Below are positions 8,575-16,557 of a stretch of DNA of 38,878 nucleotides, in pieces. The stretch's first letter is position 1. Every line of letters begins with the position of its first letter. The position numbers were made by a program, and so were the translations under genes. Below the pieces are notes generated by a model, which did not search any database, had not been told where the DNA came from, and worked only from the letters and a program-made list of their open reading frames with translations. Source of the DNA: an uncultured Verrucomicrobiales bacterium (GTDB lineage Bacteria > Verrucomicrobiota > Verrucomicrobiia > Verrucomicrobiales > Akkermansiaceae); contig CAJXVQ010000004.1 of NCBI GenBank assembly GCA_913060685.1, positions 1 through 38,878 on the forward strand, given 5' to 3'.

Positions 8575-9078
8575 ACTCCAGACTCAACTCCCAAAACCAC
8601 CGGTCCCGGCCTTTCACAAACCCTGAAGACCCTCGGTCTACTCTTCCTTCTCGGAAGTCTCGCCTCATGCTCCACAAGCGCGAAATCCTCACAGGCGACG
8701 TTTGAACCCAATCATTGGCACAAAGTGAGTGACTCCCCGCCAACCTATTTCCCAAAAGGAGTCCCGGCCAATCATCCCACTGGCCCTAATGATGGAAAGT
8801 GGGTTCTCACTGAGGACGGAGCAAAAACGAGTTACTTTATTCCCTTTAGAGGCGTCTCCAATGAGAACCTGTTGACCCAAGCCGCGACTCAAATGAACAC
8901 CGAAGACGAGCCAGATTATAATGGAGAGGAAATAGCCGGCGGAATAGTTGGCGGAACAATCTATGGATTTACAAGGCTCATGCTGGAAGTAATGGCCATG
9001 CAAGAGAGGAATGGCATTACTCCACCCAACAGCATCGGTGGGAATGCAATAAGGGATTACGAGACTTCGGTTCAGTAG
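8569..9078 (+). CDS. Hypothetical lipoprotein sharing the macroglobulin leader
   Basis: A 169-residue protein. A polar N-terminus of about 20 residues is followed by a hydrophobic stretch (LGLLFLLGSLASC) with the lipobox LASC, so it is likely lipid-anchored. The mature part contains a segment of about 30 residues rich in Pro, Asn and Gly and a short Gly/Ile-rich segment (GGIVGGTIYG) that might associate with membrane. No family is recognised. The gene is convergent with the ECF sigma factor gene (41 bp between stop codons). The start is supported by the conserved leader and by the lipobox position. Sharing the leader with the gene at 907 suggests co-regulation. Confidence 0.8.
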   Translation: MKTPDSTPKTTGPGLSQTLKTLGLLFLLGSLASCSTSAKSSQATFEPNHWHKVSDSPPTYFPKGVPANHPTGPNDGKWVLTEDGAKTSYFIPFRGVSNENLLTQAATQMNTEDEPDYNGEEIAGGIVGGTIYGFTRLMLEVMAMQERNGITPPNSIGGNAIRDYETSVQ

Positions 9079-9119
9079 AGTCAACGAGCTGGCACAGCCT
9101 CCGAGAAGCACCCCATCAT

Positions 9120-9689
9120 TTAGTGATCCTTCCCAATCTCCCGAAACAGCCACGCCCGTGCAAAAGTCCAATCGCGCTTGGCTGTAGGAGCTGAAACTCC
9201 GAGGGCCTCGGCGGCTTCTTCGATCGTCATACCGACAAAATAACGCAGCTTTACCAGCTCTGCCTTACGGGGTTCAATTTCCGAAAAGCGGTCCAGTATT
9301 TCGTGAATCGCAAGAAGTTCCTCGTCATCGTGGGACGGTCCGGAAATTGCAGCCTCCACAAATTCCGTTCGATGAAGCTCCCCGCCATGACGAATCGCAT
9401 TCCGGCGGCGGGCCCGATCGATGAGAATTCGACGCATCGCTTCGGCCGCTGCCGAAAAAAAGTGCTTACGGTTCTCCCAACACGCATCTCCTGGAGAAAG
9501 TTTGAGGTAGGCCTCATGGACGAGAGCGGTCGCCTGGAGGGTGTGCGCCGCCGCCTCTTTCCCAAGACGCCAGGCGGCAAGCTTACGCAATTCATCATAC
9601 AACAAGGGAATCAGTTCTTCCGCCGCTTTATCATCACCACTGCCAGCAGAATTGAGTAGCCGTGTCATCTGATGACTATCACTTTCCAT
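9120..9689 (-). CDS. ECF-family RNA polymerase sigma factor (TIGR02999/Sigma70_ECF-like)
   Basis: A 189-residue protein with this start. Region 2 contains LYDELRKLAAWRL and the core-binding segment TALVHEAYLKL, then KHFFSAAAEAMRRILIDRAR. Region 4 has the helix-turn-helix MTIEEAAEALGVSAPTAKRDW, with slightly fewer than usual residues after it. Wording and order match the planctomycete/verrucomicrobial sigma subgroup TIGR02999 (Pfam Sigma70_ECF). Its members are often paired with a Ser/Thr kinase or an FecR-type regulator; no such gene or anti-sigma gene adjoins here. Start: ATG 9689 has GGAGGGGAG 13 bases upstream. ATG 9668 (MTRLL) and GTG 9749 are alternatives. The leader also holds a perfect palindrome ATCCTAGGAT at 9804-9813. 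Confidence 0.93.
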   Translation of the reverse strand: MESDSHQMTRLLNSAGSGDDKAAEELIPLLYDELRKLAAWRLGKEAAAHTLQATALVHEAYLKLSPGDACWENRKHFFSAAAEAMRRILIDRARRRNAIRHGGELHRTEFVEAAISGPSHDDEELLAIHEILDRFSEIEPRKAELVKLRYFVGMTIEEAAEALGVSAPTAKRDWTFARAWLFREIGKDH

Positions 9690-9845
9690 AAGTGGAGAGT
9701 ATCTCCCCTCCGACATATGGCGAGCTTTGTTCCGTGAGGAAGGTCGCACGTCCTCTTGAGAGACCCCACCGTTTTCAAGCGGTTCATCTATCCCCCTCCG
9801 ACGATCCTAGGATGACGGAAGATTATCAGGAGAGAAAAACGACAA

Positions 9846-11228
9846 TCACTTCCCATCTCTGAACTTACGAACCTTGCCCAAGGCTGCTACCGCCGCCGAG
9901 AGGAAAAGTTCGTTCGAACCGGGGTGGATGTAGATCATATTCACCAGCTCTCGAACGTCATTCTTGAGGTGGATCAGCATGAGAACCTGATGCAGCAGCG
10001 TAGAGGACTCCGGCCCGATGAGATGGCAGCCCAAAATCGAGTAATCGTGGGGAGACACCAGTACTTTAATCCTCGGGTAATCGACACGACTCGCCATCGC
10101 CCGCGCACTCGCCAACCAATCCTGATGAACCGAGACGTAGTCCGTTCCTGCTGATTTCAAATCCTCCTCGGTAAACCCGACCGACGCAACCTCCGGATGC
10201 GAGAAGATGGCATGAGCAATCATCCGCTCATCAATGGCGCCCTCCTGCCCCTTCACCAATTTCTCACGAAGATATTGAACCTCGTAAGAAGCAGCATGTT
10301 GGAGCATGTAGCGCCCATTGACATCTCCGGCAGCATAGATTCCAGCAACCGATGTCTCGAGATTCTCGTTCACAGGGAGAAAGCCACGTTCATTCGTCGA
10401 GAGACCCGTCTTTTCAAGATCCAGGGACGGGGTATTCGGCCTTCTCCCGATCGCAAAGAGAACGCGCTCGGCAGAGTAAACTTCCGTTTCGCCATTGACG
10501 TTAAAAGTCGCCGTGAAATGAGATCCATCGTACTTGAGATCCGTCAGCGAAGCCCGCAAGTGGGTCTCCACTTCTTTCCTGAATTCTCTGGAGAAAGTCT
10601 CCTCAATATCCGCATCGGCCCTGCCCAGAAGCTTTCCCCCTCTCGCAAACAGTTTGGTCTCCACTCCAATCCCCGAAAAGAAGGCGCTCATTTCCGTGCC
10701 GATAAACCCACTCCCGATCACGAGAATACTTTTGGGTGGCTCATCCCTCATCGGGAAGAGATTATCACTGGTCCAAACCGGCAGATCCGCAAAAGGCGGA
10801 GGGGTAGGATAGGAGCCCGTCGCCACCACGATCTTCTCAGCCGTCAACGTCCGACCTCCGGCTTCGATCGTCTTCTCTCCCACAAAACGCCCCTCACCCC
10901 GAATGAGAGTTGCCCCCGAGGCCTCGACCCGTCCTTCGTAGCGACCATCAACACCTTCGACCCAGTCGTTGACACTCTCAAAGACGGCCCTGGCATCGGT
11001 GCCCTCGTAGGTCGCCTTGGTAAAGTGCCGGTCGGCATGCTTCACCTGTCGGGCGGCTTCGGCAAACCCGATGAGCAGCTTCGAAGGAACACACCCGCGA
11101 TTCGGGCAGGCCCCACCGAGCTTATCCCGCTCGATCAAGGCCACCTTTTGCCCCGCTTTCGCAGCCGCGATGGCCAAAGTCGAGGCCCGTCCGCCTCCCA
11201 AGATAATCAGATCAAAGTGTTCACTCAT
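9846..11228 (-). CDS. FAD-dependent disulfide oxidoreductase (dihydrolipoyl dehydrogenase / mycothione reductase-like)
   Basis: A 460-residue class I pyridine nucleotide-disulfide oxidoreductase. The FAD-binding loop is LGGGRAS (10-16), an unusual GxGxxS form. The redox-active pair is C41/C46 in GGACPNRGCVPSK. The NAD(P) loop is VIGSGFIG. After the second beta strand the residues are FARGGK, without the acidic residue usual for NADH enzymes, which hints at NADPH. Near the C-terminus HPGSNE provides the His-Glu base. These enzymes pass electrons from NAD(P)H to a disulfide such as lipoamide, glutathione, mycothione or another low-molecular-weight thiol; the substrate cannot be read from sequence. 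The ATG overlaps the end of the Msr gene by 8 bp, so the two are translationally coupled. No mercury-binding N-terminal domain or C-terminal Cys pair is present, arguing against mercuric reductase. Confidence 0.92.
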   Translation of the reverse strand: MSEHFDLIILGGGRASTLAIAAAKAGQKVALIERDKLGGACPNRGCVPSKLLIGFAEAARQVKHADRHFTKATYEGTDARAVFESVNDWVEGVDGRYEGRVEASGATLIRGEGRFVGEKTIEAGGRTLTAEKIVVATGSYPTPPPFADLPVWTSDNLFPMRDEPPKSILVIGSGFIGTEMSAFFSGIGVETKLFARGGKLLGRADADIEETFSREFRKEVETHLRASLTDLKYDGSHFTATFNVNGETEVYSAERVLFAIGRRPNTPSLDLEKTGLSTNERGFLPVNENLETSVAGIYAAGDVNGRYMLQHAASYEVQYLREKLVKGQEGAIDERMIAHAIFSHPEVASVGFTEEDLKSAGTDYVSVHQDWLASARAMASRVDYPRIKVLVSPHDYSILGCHLIGPESSTLLHQVLMLIHLKNDVRELVNMIYIHPGSNELFLSAAVAALGKVRKFRDGK

Positions 11229-12198
11229 GAGTCGTCAGGAGATGTTGAAAGGTTTTCCGGAACTTGGCGAGTTTTGGTGAAATCACGGCCTGACAATAGC
11301 CCTGTTCCGAATTGTCATTGTAGTAATTATTGTGGTCCGCTGGTGCCGGGTAGAAGAGTTCAAAACGCTTCACCTCGGTCACAATATCGGAATCAAAAAC
11401 GTCCGCGAGTTCCTCCAGAACATCCTCGGCAATCCGGCGTTCTTCGTCGGTTCGATAGAGAATTGTGCTACGATACTGCGTTCCGACATCCGCTCCCTGC
11501 GCGTTCAGGGTCGTGGGATCATGCGTCCCCATATGGACCCGCAAAAGCTCTTCGTAGGAAATCACCTCGGGATCGTAATTGATCTGAATCACTTCGGCAT
11601 GACCGGTCTCGCCCGAGCAAACGGCCCGATAAGTGGGATCGACCACCTGACCATCGCTAAATCCACTCTCGATGGAAATCACCCCTTTCAAGTGCTGAAA
11701 CATCGCCTCGGTGCACCAATAGCATCCCCCGCCAAAGGTCGCGACCGCTTCGGTTTCCTCCACCTTCTTCAACGACACCGCATTCATGCAATATCGCAGG
11801 CCACTGGGTTCCGGCCCATCGGGAAAAACGTGACCAAGATGTGCCTCACAGGTATTGCAAAGAGTTTCGATTCGCACCGCGGCAAGGGAACCATCCTGAT
11901 GATAGGAGATTGAGTTCTCCTTCGCCGGCTGGGTGAAGGAAGGCCAACCGGTTCCGCTATCGAACTTCTCTCCCGCATCAAAGAGCAATGTCCCACAACA
12001 CACGCAGCCATACTTGCCGGGCTCGAAGAGCTCGCACATCCCCGAACTGAAGGGTCGCTCGGTGCCGTGTTGCCGGGTCACATAAAATTCTTCCTCGGTG
12101 AGCTGCTCGCGCCACTCGTCTTCGGTTTTACGAACCTCACGATCGGGCTCGGGATTTCCTTCGGCGGCAAATTTAATGATATCGTTCCAGTGAAGCAT
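11221..12198 (-). CDS. msrBA: Fused methionine sulfoxide reductase MsrB-MsrA
   Basis: A 325-residue bifunctional enzyme with no signal peptide. The N-terminal MsrB domain starts MLHWNDIIKF. It has zinc CxxC pairs at C65/C68 and C114/C117 and the catalytic Cys137 in GLRYCMNAVSL. MsrA follows directly, with catalytic Cys159 in GGGCYWCTEAMF and a C-terminal QGYCQAV resolving-Cys region. MsrA reduces S- and MsrB reduces R-methionine sulfoxide, both repairing oxidised proteins. The order B then A is less common than A then B but known. It overlaps the downstream disulfide oxidoreductase by 8 bp, suggesting that the reductase regenerates the thiol donor used here. Start: ATG 12198 fits the family N-terminus; ATG 12225 would add nine residues. 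Confidence 0.95.
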   Translation of the reverse strand: MLHWNDIIKFAAEGNPEPDREVRKTEDEWREQLTEEEFYVTRQHGTERPFSSGMCELFEPGKYGCVCCGTLLFDAGEKFDSGTGWPSFTQPAKENSISYHQDGSLAAVRIETLCNTCEAHLGHVFPDGPEPSGLRYCMNAVSLKKVEETEAVATFGGGCYWCTEAMFQHLKGVISIESGFSDGQVVDPTYRAVCSGETGHAEVIQINYDPEVISYEELLRVHMGTHDPTTLNAQGADVGTQYRSTILYRTDEERRIAEDVLEELADVFDSDIVTEVKRFELFYPAPADHNNYYNDNSEQGYCQAVISPKLAKFRKTFQHLLTTHE

Positions 12199-12253
12199 GG
12201 TTTTGGTTGTTTGAGGCTTTTGCAAGGAACCTTATTCCAGACGAAAATCAAGT

Positions 12254-12946
12254 TTAGCGACGACGGCGTGCTTGCAGAATGCAGTGACGCGATCGTTTTG
12301 ATTTCTCATGGGGTTTGGAGGCAACTTCCTCCACCTGAAAACCTGACTTCATGAGAAGCTTCTTAAACTTGGGAGCGGGTTCGGAAAGCCAGTAGGCCAC
12401 ACATCCCTGTGGCGTGATGAGATTGCGGAGTTTTCCTAAAAACCCGGCTGAGTAGAGGCGCGAATTTCCCCGCGTGATGAGATCGTCCGGCGTATTGTCA
12501 ATGTCGAGAAGGAGCGCATCGTAGGAACCCGGCTTGGCATCCGAGACTATATTGTAGAGGTCGCCTTGAATAATATTCGTTCGCGGGTCATCCAGAAGGG
12601 GACCGTTGTGCTCTACCAAAAAAGTTTTATTCCACTCGATCAAAGGAGGCATTAACTCCGCGACATCAACGTCGGCGGGACTCCCCACCAGCTCCAAGGT
12701 CCGCTTCAGCGTAAAGCCCAGCCCCAAACCACCGATGAGAATTTTGGGATGAACCGGGCGGGATCCCTTCCCTTCCTTCAATGCCTGGCAGCCCACATCC
12801 GCCAGCATTTGCTCTGAGTAGGTCAGAGCCGTGCTCATGAGCTCAAACCCGTTGTATTTCAGGTAGATTTTCCCATCATGTTCATGGAGCGAGTAGTGGG
12901 TGCCATCAGGCATCGTTGACTCCGCGAGCTTCACATAGGGCTTCAT
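12254..12946 (-). CDS. Spermidine synthase-like protein (SAM-dependent methyltransferase fold)
   Basis: 230 residues from ATG 12946 (MKPYVKL); ATG 12964 is the alternative start. The Rossmann-type motif GGLGLGFT is followed by DVAEL (end of the second strand) and DALLLDIDNTPDDL, the pattern of spermidine-synthase-like methyltransferase-fold proteins. The usual polyamine gatekeeping residues (GGGDG and D..DP) are not clear, so polyamine synthesis is uncertain. Many such orphan homologues have no assigned substrate. The tail is strongly basic (KSKRSRHCILQARRRR). It is the first gene of a probable cotranscribed set with the Msr and oxidoreductase genes. Confidence 0.8.
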   Translation of the reverse strand: MKPYVKLAESTMPDGTHYSLHEHDGKIYLKYNGFELMSTALTYSEQMLADVGCQALKEGKGSRPVHPKILIGGLGLGFTLKRTLELVGSPADVDVAELMPPLIEWNKTFLVEHNGPLLDDPRTNIIQGDLYNIVSDAKPGSYDALLLDIDNTPDDLITRGNSRLYSAGFLGKLRNLITPQGCVAYWLSEPAPKFKKLLMKSGFQVEEVASKPHEKSKRSRHCILQARRRR

Positions 12947-12989
12947 GCCCGAAACCTTCGACACTCGTCACAAATGAGCAAGGCAAACC

Positions 12990-13919
12990 CTAGTCTTTCA
13001 GCATCTCAACCACCTGCCGGCCCAGAGCATCTCCGACCAGAAAGTAGCTCTCGGCATTGCCATACCAATGGTGGCCATGCCCCACATTCGGAGAAATTTT
13101 GGCCGGGCGGGCAAACTCTGCCGTTTTCACAAAGCTGGCTTTTTTGATGTTCTGAGCTCCCGCTTCCTGGGCTTTTCGAAAAGTCGCCATTCCCGAACCG
13201 GGCTTTGCAGGGCCGCCATTGCCGAGTTCACCAATCACGAAGGGAAGCTCCGGAAGTCCAAGCTCCTTCCGCACGTCTTTCGCGAGATTTACAAGGTTGT
13301 CTGCATACTCAGGGACCGCCTCTTTGGTGACCATGTCGTTCCACCCCTGCATCCAAATAAAGCCTACGATCTCGAAAGTCCCTGGTTTGTAAGCGGACAA
13401 AGCGTCACGAACTTCCTCCATCATTTTCTGATAATACTCGCCCGTCTCTCCCCCGGAACTTGGTGGCCGAAAATCTTGATAGAGGCTCTTCCCTCCCCAA
13501 GCAGTCTTGATCAGTAAAACCGGCTCCTCGAAATGATCTCCAACAACGTGTCCAAACTGGAGCTCCGGACCGATGTGGCTGGAACTTCCGTATCCGGTGT
13601 AGCCAACCGTAAGCGGCCCGCGACGGACCTTCTCCCTCACCTTGTAACTGATTTCAACATCCTCGCGCTCCACCCACTTCCCCGACTCGTCCCGAAGATG
13701 CTTCATCATGTCTTTGCTTTTGGAATGCTCCATCGACCACACCAGATTCCCCTTCCCGCCATTGTAATGATCGACATGATCCATCGAGACCACGCCCTGC
13801 CCCTGCATATTCGATTGGCCCGCCAAAATAAATACCTTGGTCTTCTCGGCGGCCTTAATCACGGGCGTGAAGGCGACGAGTAAAAATCCAACAGAAAGGC
13901 GAGGGAAAATATTCTTCAT
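12990..13919 (-). CDS. Secreted SASA-family carbohydrate esterase (sialate O-acetylesterase-like)
   Basis: 309 residues from ATG 13919, which gives a signal peptide ending VIKAAEKTK. Block I is ILAGQSNMQGQG, with nucleophile Ser36 as in the SGNH/SASA family (Pfam SASA). FIWMQGWND is the usual middle block and GHGHHWYGNA carries the candidate catalytic His. Family members remove acetyl groups from sugars, including sialic acid and hemicellulose side chains; the substrate here is unknown. An upstream ATG (13976) would bury the signal peptide and is rejected. The gene is divergent from the sulfatase at 14007 (87 bp between starts), which suggests a shared control region and a joint role in polysaccharide breakdown. 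Confidence 0.9.
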   Translation of the reverse strand: MKNIFPRLSVGFLLVAFTPVIKAAEKTKVFILAGQSNMQGQGVVSMDHVDHYNGGKGNLVWSMEHSKSKDMMKHLRDESGKWVEREDVEISYKVREKVRRGPLTVGYTGYGSSSHIGPELQFGHVVGDHFEEPVLLIKTAWGGKSLYQDFRPPSSGGETGEYYQKMMEEVRDALSAYKPGTFEIVGFIWMQGWNDMVTKEAVPEYADNLVNLAKDVRKELGLPELPFVIGELGNGGPAKPGSGMATFRKAQEAGAQNIKKASFVKTAEFARPAKISPNVGHGHHWYGNAESYFLVGDALGRQVVEMLKD

Positions 13920-14006
13920 AACTGATCGTATCGATAGCAGGTCACCCTGCCGGGCGCAAATGAAGATGCTAGGCATAGGCTGACTTCACTGTTTAGACTA
14001 TCCCCG

Positions 14007-15446
14007 ATGAAATTGCTCCAAGCCCTCGTCTCGCCCATGGTCCTCCTCTTTGCCTCTTCATGCCTGGCGAAGGAGAAGATGAACGTCCTCTTCATCATCT
14101 CGGATGACCTCACCGCCACCGCTTTGTCGTGTTACGGCAACAAGGTTTGCCAAACGCCAAACATCGACCGCCTTGCCTCGCAAGGGACACGTTTCACCAA
14201 AGCTTACTGCCAGGGAACCTATTGCGGTCCCTCCCGGGCCTCATTCATGAGCGGATACTATCCCCACGCCATCAAGATGCTTGGATACGGATCACCGCGA
14301 CCCGCCATCGGGGACCGGGCCACCTGGGCCCAGCACTTCAAAAACTCGGGATACCACACTGCGCGCGTTTCCAAAATCTTCCACATGGGAGTGCCCATCG
14401 GAATCGAGAAAGGCACGGACGGAGCGGACGATCCGGCCTCCTGGACCGAACGCTTCAATTCACAAGGTCCCGAATGGCGGGCTCCCGGCGATGGCGAAAC
14501 CCTCGAGAGCAATGCCGACGGGAGAAAGCCCGGACCTGTCGGGGGAAACACCTTCGTCGTGGTCGAAGCCGATGGCAACGACCTCGTTCACTCGGATGGC
14601 AAAACCGCGACCAAGGCCGCCCAATTGATCGCACAGCGGAAAGATGACAAAAAGCCCTTCTTCCTCGGAGTCGGGTTCGTGCGACCCCACGTTCCTTTCG
14701 TGGCTCCTCGCAAAGACTACAAGGACTTCCTCCCCTACGATAAAATGTCCCTCCCGGAAAAAGTCGAGGGTGACTGGGGCGACATTCCCAAGGCCGGCAT
14801 CAACTACAAAACGAGCAAGAACATGAAGATGGATGTTCGCCGACAAAAGAAGGCAGTCGGAGGTTACTACGCTTCGGTCGTGTATATGGACCGCATGGTC
14901 GGTCAGGTTCTCGGCGCTCTCACTGAAGCCGGTCTCGATGACAACACCATCGTCATTTTCACCAGTGACCACGGCTACCACCTCGGAGAACACGACTTCT
15001 GGGCCAAGGTCAGCCTGCACGATGAATCAGCAGCCGTCCCCCTCATCATTCGCGTCCCCGGCAAGAAACCTGCCGTCTGCAACTCACTTGTCGAACTCCT
15101 CGACCTCTACCCTTCCCTCTCGAAGATGTGTGGCTTGGAAATCCCGGCACGGATTCAGGGGAAGGACTTTTCTCCGGTCTTCGACGACCCGAAACACGAA
15201 GTCCGCGACGCCGCCTTCAGCGTCAATGGAAAAGGCTACCTCCTCCGCGAACACGATTGGGCCTACATTCAATACGGCAAAAATGGCAAGGGCGGCGAAG
15301 AGCTCTTTGACATGAAAAAAGACCCTAAACAATACACCAACCTCGTCGAAGACCCCAAGCACGAGAAAGTGCGCAATCGTTTCCGGAAGCAGATGGAAGC
15401 CAAGCTGAAAGCCGTCCGGGACAACGACCTCGGCCTCAAATATTAG
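14007..15446 (+). CDS. Secreted sulfatase (iduronate-2-sulfatase-like)
   Basis: A 479-residue type I sulfatase. The N-terminal signal peptide ends near SSCLAKEK. The metal-binding Asp pair lies in ISDDL (31-35). The signature Cys73 in YCGPSRASFMSG is the residue converted to formylglycine. SDHGYHLGEHDFW is the second metal and substrate block. Length and the DDLTATALSCYGN opening resemble iduronate-2-sulfatase-like members of family S1. It hydrolyses sulfate esters, probably on algal or animal glycans, in the periplasm or outside the cell. It needs a maturase (anSME or FGE), and none is in this window. The gene converges with the jelly-roll gene, with 9 bp between them. Confidence 0.96.
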   Translation: MKLLQALVSPMVLLFASSCLAKEKMNVLFIISDDLTATALSCYGNKVCQTPNIDRLASQGTRFTKAYCQGTYCGPSRASFMSGYYPHAIKMLGYGSPRPAIGDRATWAQHFKNSGYHTARVSKIFHMGVPIGIEKGTDGADDPASWTERFNSQGPEWRAPGDGETLESNADGRKPGPVGGNTFVVVEADGNDLVHSDGKTATKAAQLIAQRKDDKKPFFLGVGFVRPHVPFVAPRKDYKDFLPYDKMSLPEKVEGDWGDIPKAGINYKTSKNMKMDVRRQKKAVGGYYASVVYMDRMVGQVLGALTEAGLDDNTIVIFTSDHGYHLGEHDFWAKVSLHDESAAVPLIIRVPGKKPAVCNSLVELLDLYPSLSKMCGLEIPARIQGKDFSPVFDDPKHEVRDAAFSVNGKGYLLREHDWAYIQYGKNGKGGEELFDMKKDPKQYTNLVEDPKHEKVRNRFRKQMEAKLKAVRDNDLGLKY

Positions 15447-15455
15447 GCGCGCCAC

Positions 15456-16478
15456 CTAAAGCTTCTCCGCCAAGGGACCAATATATTCCGTGGCCACCAC
15501 CACGTGGTCAAACCAGACACGGATACGATGACCTTCCGGCTTTTCGGTATAAACGTAGAGCCATAAATAATTCACGTTGAGCTCCGGAACCGTGCGCCAC
15601 CGAACCCCCTCAAATGGCGCACCACCTTCGGGAACCTTGGAGTATTCCCGATCGTTTTTCTTGTGATTCCATCGGACACCATCTCCACCTTGACCTGGTT
15701 GGAATTTATCAAACAACCATCTCCCCTTCGGAAATCCTTTGCCGAGATGGGACTTTAACTTTCCATTGATCCAGAGGGCTTGCTCGCCGTTGGTATCGCC
15801 GACATCATTCATCTTGATCATCTGCTCGATGCAGATCCATTTGCCTTTCTCGACCTTCAGAGAGGGATCACGGATGAAGCTGTTCCCCCAGGTCTGACCG
15901 CGTGGTGGGCTCCCGCCCATCTCACACCAATAGGTGTAGTAGTCCCAGGTCCACGACTTGCCATACGGCTCAATTCCAGACCAAAACGACTTTGAACCGT
16001 CCGTCGGAATCCCAGCTTTCACACTGGGCCAGGCCGTCGCCGGAAAGCTCCCTCCCAGACACGGTCCAAAGTGATGGAGTTCCCCGCAGTCCTCCGCAAA
16101 CTTCACGTAGTAGCGAACAAAGAGCCGGTCGTATCCAAAGCCACCTTTCCCGTTCTTGATACGACGATAAAGTGAAGCACCCGGTCCGGATTTGCGGTCC
16201 ATCAAAAGCGACTGCTTCCCCGAACTTCCCTTTGGAACATCCGGAGAAAAACTCATCTCCTTCTCAGACTTCACCGTTTCCCACCCAGCCGCGAGCATTG
16301 CAATTTTCTTTTGCTCAAAGCTTTCCACCTGAATCACCCTGGAATCTTCCTGAAGACCAAAGTCACCGGGAAATTTCGCAGCAAGTCCAGGCCCCGAAGA
16401 AAGTGAATCACCTGCTGCCGAAGAGCACGAAAACAGGACGGGGAAGACAAAGTAAAACCTTTTCAAAAATAGCCGCAT
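15456..16478 (-). CDS. Exported jelly-roll protein resembling polysaccharide lyase family 14
   Basis: 340 residues from ATG 16478 (ATG 16493 would add five). The N-terminal hydrophobic segment ends VLFSC, a possible lipobox, so it may be a lipoprotein. The body is rich in Trp, Tyr and Gly with conserved-looking blocks: LFVRYYVKF, WTWDYYTYWCEMGG, KGKWICIEQMIKMND, GEQALWINGK and a final FDHVVVATEYIGP. This order is what I associate with PL14-like or LamG-like beta-sandwich proteins of PVC bacteria. Enzyme activity is not proven, as I cannot assign catalytic residues with confidence. Position next to the sulfatase and esterase supports a glycan role. Confidence 0.75.
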   Translation of the reverse strand: MRLFLKRFYFVFPVLFSCSSAAGDSLSSGPGLAAKFPGDFGLQEDSRVIQVESFEQKKIAMLAAGWETVKSEKEMSFSPDVPKGSSGKQSLLMDRKSGPGASLYRRIKNGKGGFGYDRLFVRYYVKFAEDCGELHHFGPCLGGSFPATAWPSVKAGIPTDGSKSFWSGIEPYGKSWTWDYYTYWCEMGGSPPRGQTWGNSFIRDPSLKVEKGKWICIEQMIKMNDVGDTNGEQALWINGKLKSHLGKGFPKGRWLFDKFQPGQGGDGVRWNHKKNDREYSKVPEGGAPFEGVRWRTVPELNVNYLWLYVYTEKPEGHRIRVWFDHVVVATEYIGPLAEKL

Positions 16479-16557
16479 GACGGACCCTACCAAGTGATCG
16501 ACTGGATCACAAAGCTATCTCTCATCCCTTAACGACCCACACCACAACCATGCCGGG

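Noticed and set aside
10197-11582. Long + strand ORF (461 codons)
   Set aside because: It is the antisense shadow of the disulfide oxidoreductase and MsrBA, with a composition typical of a reversed GC-rich gene and no family match.
15443-15459. Bidirectional terminator between convergent sulfatase and jelly-roll genes
   Set aside because: TTAGG and CCTAA give only a 5-bp stem made of the two stop-codon regions, with no U-tract on either side.
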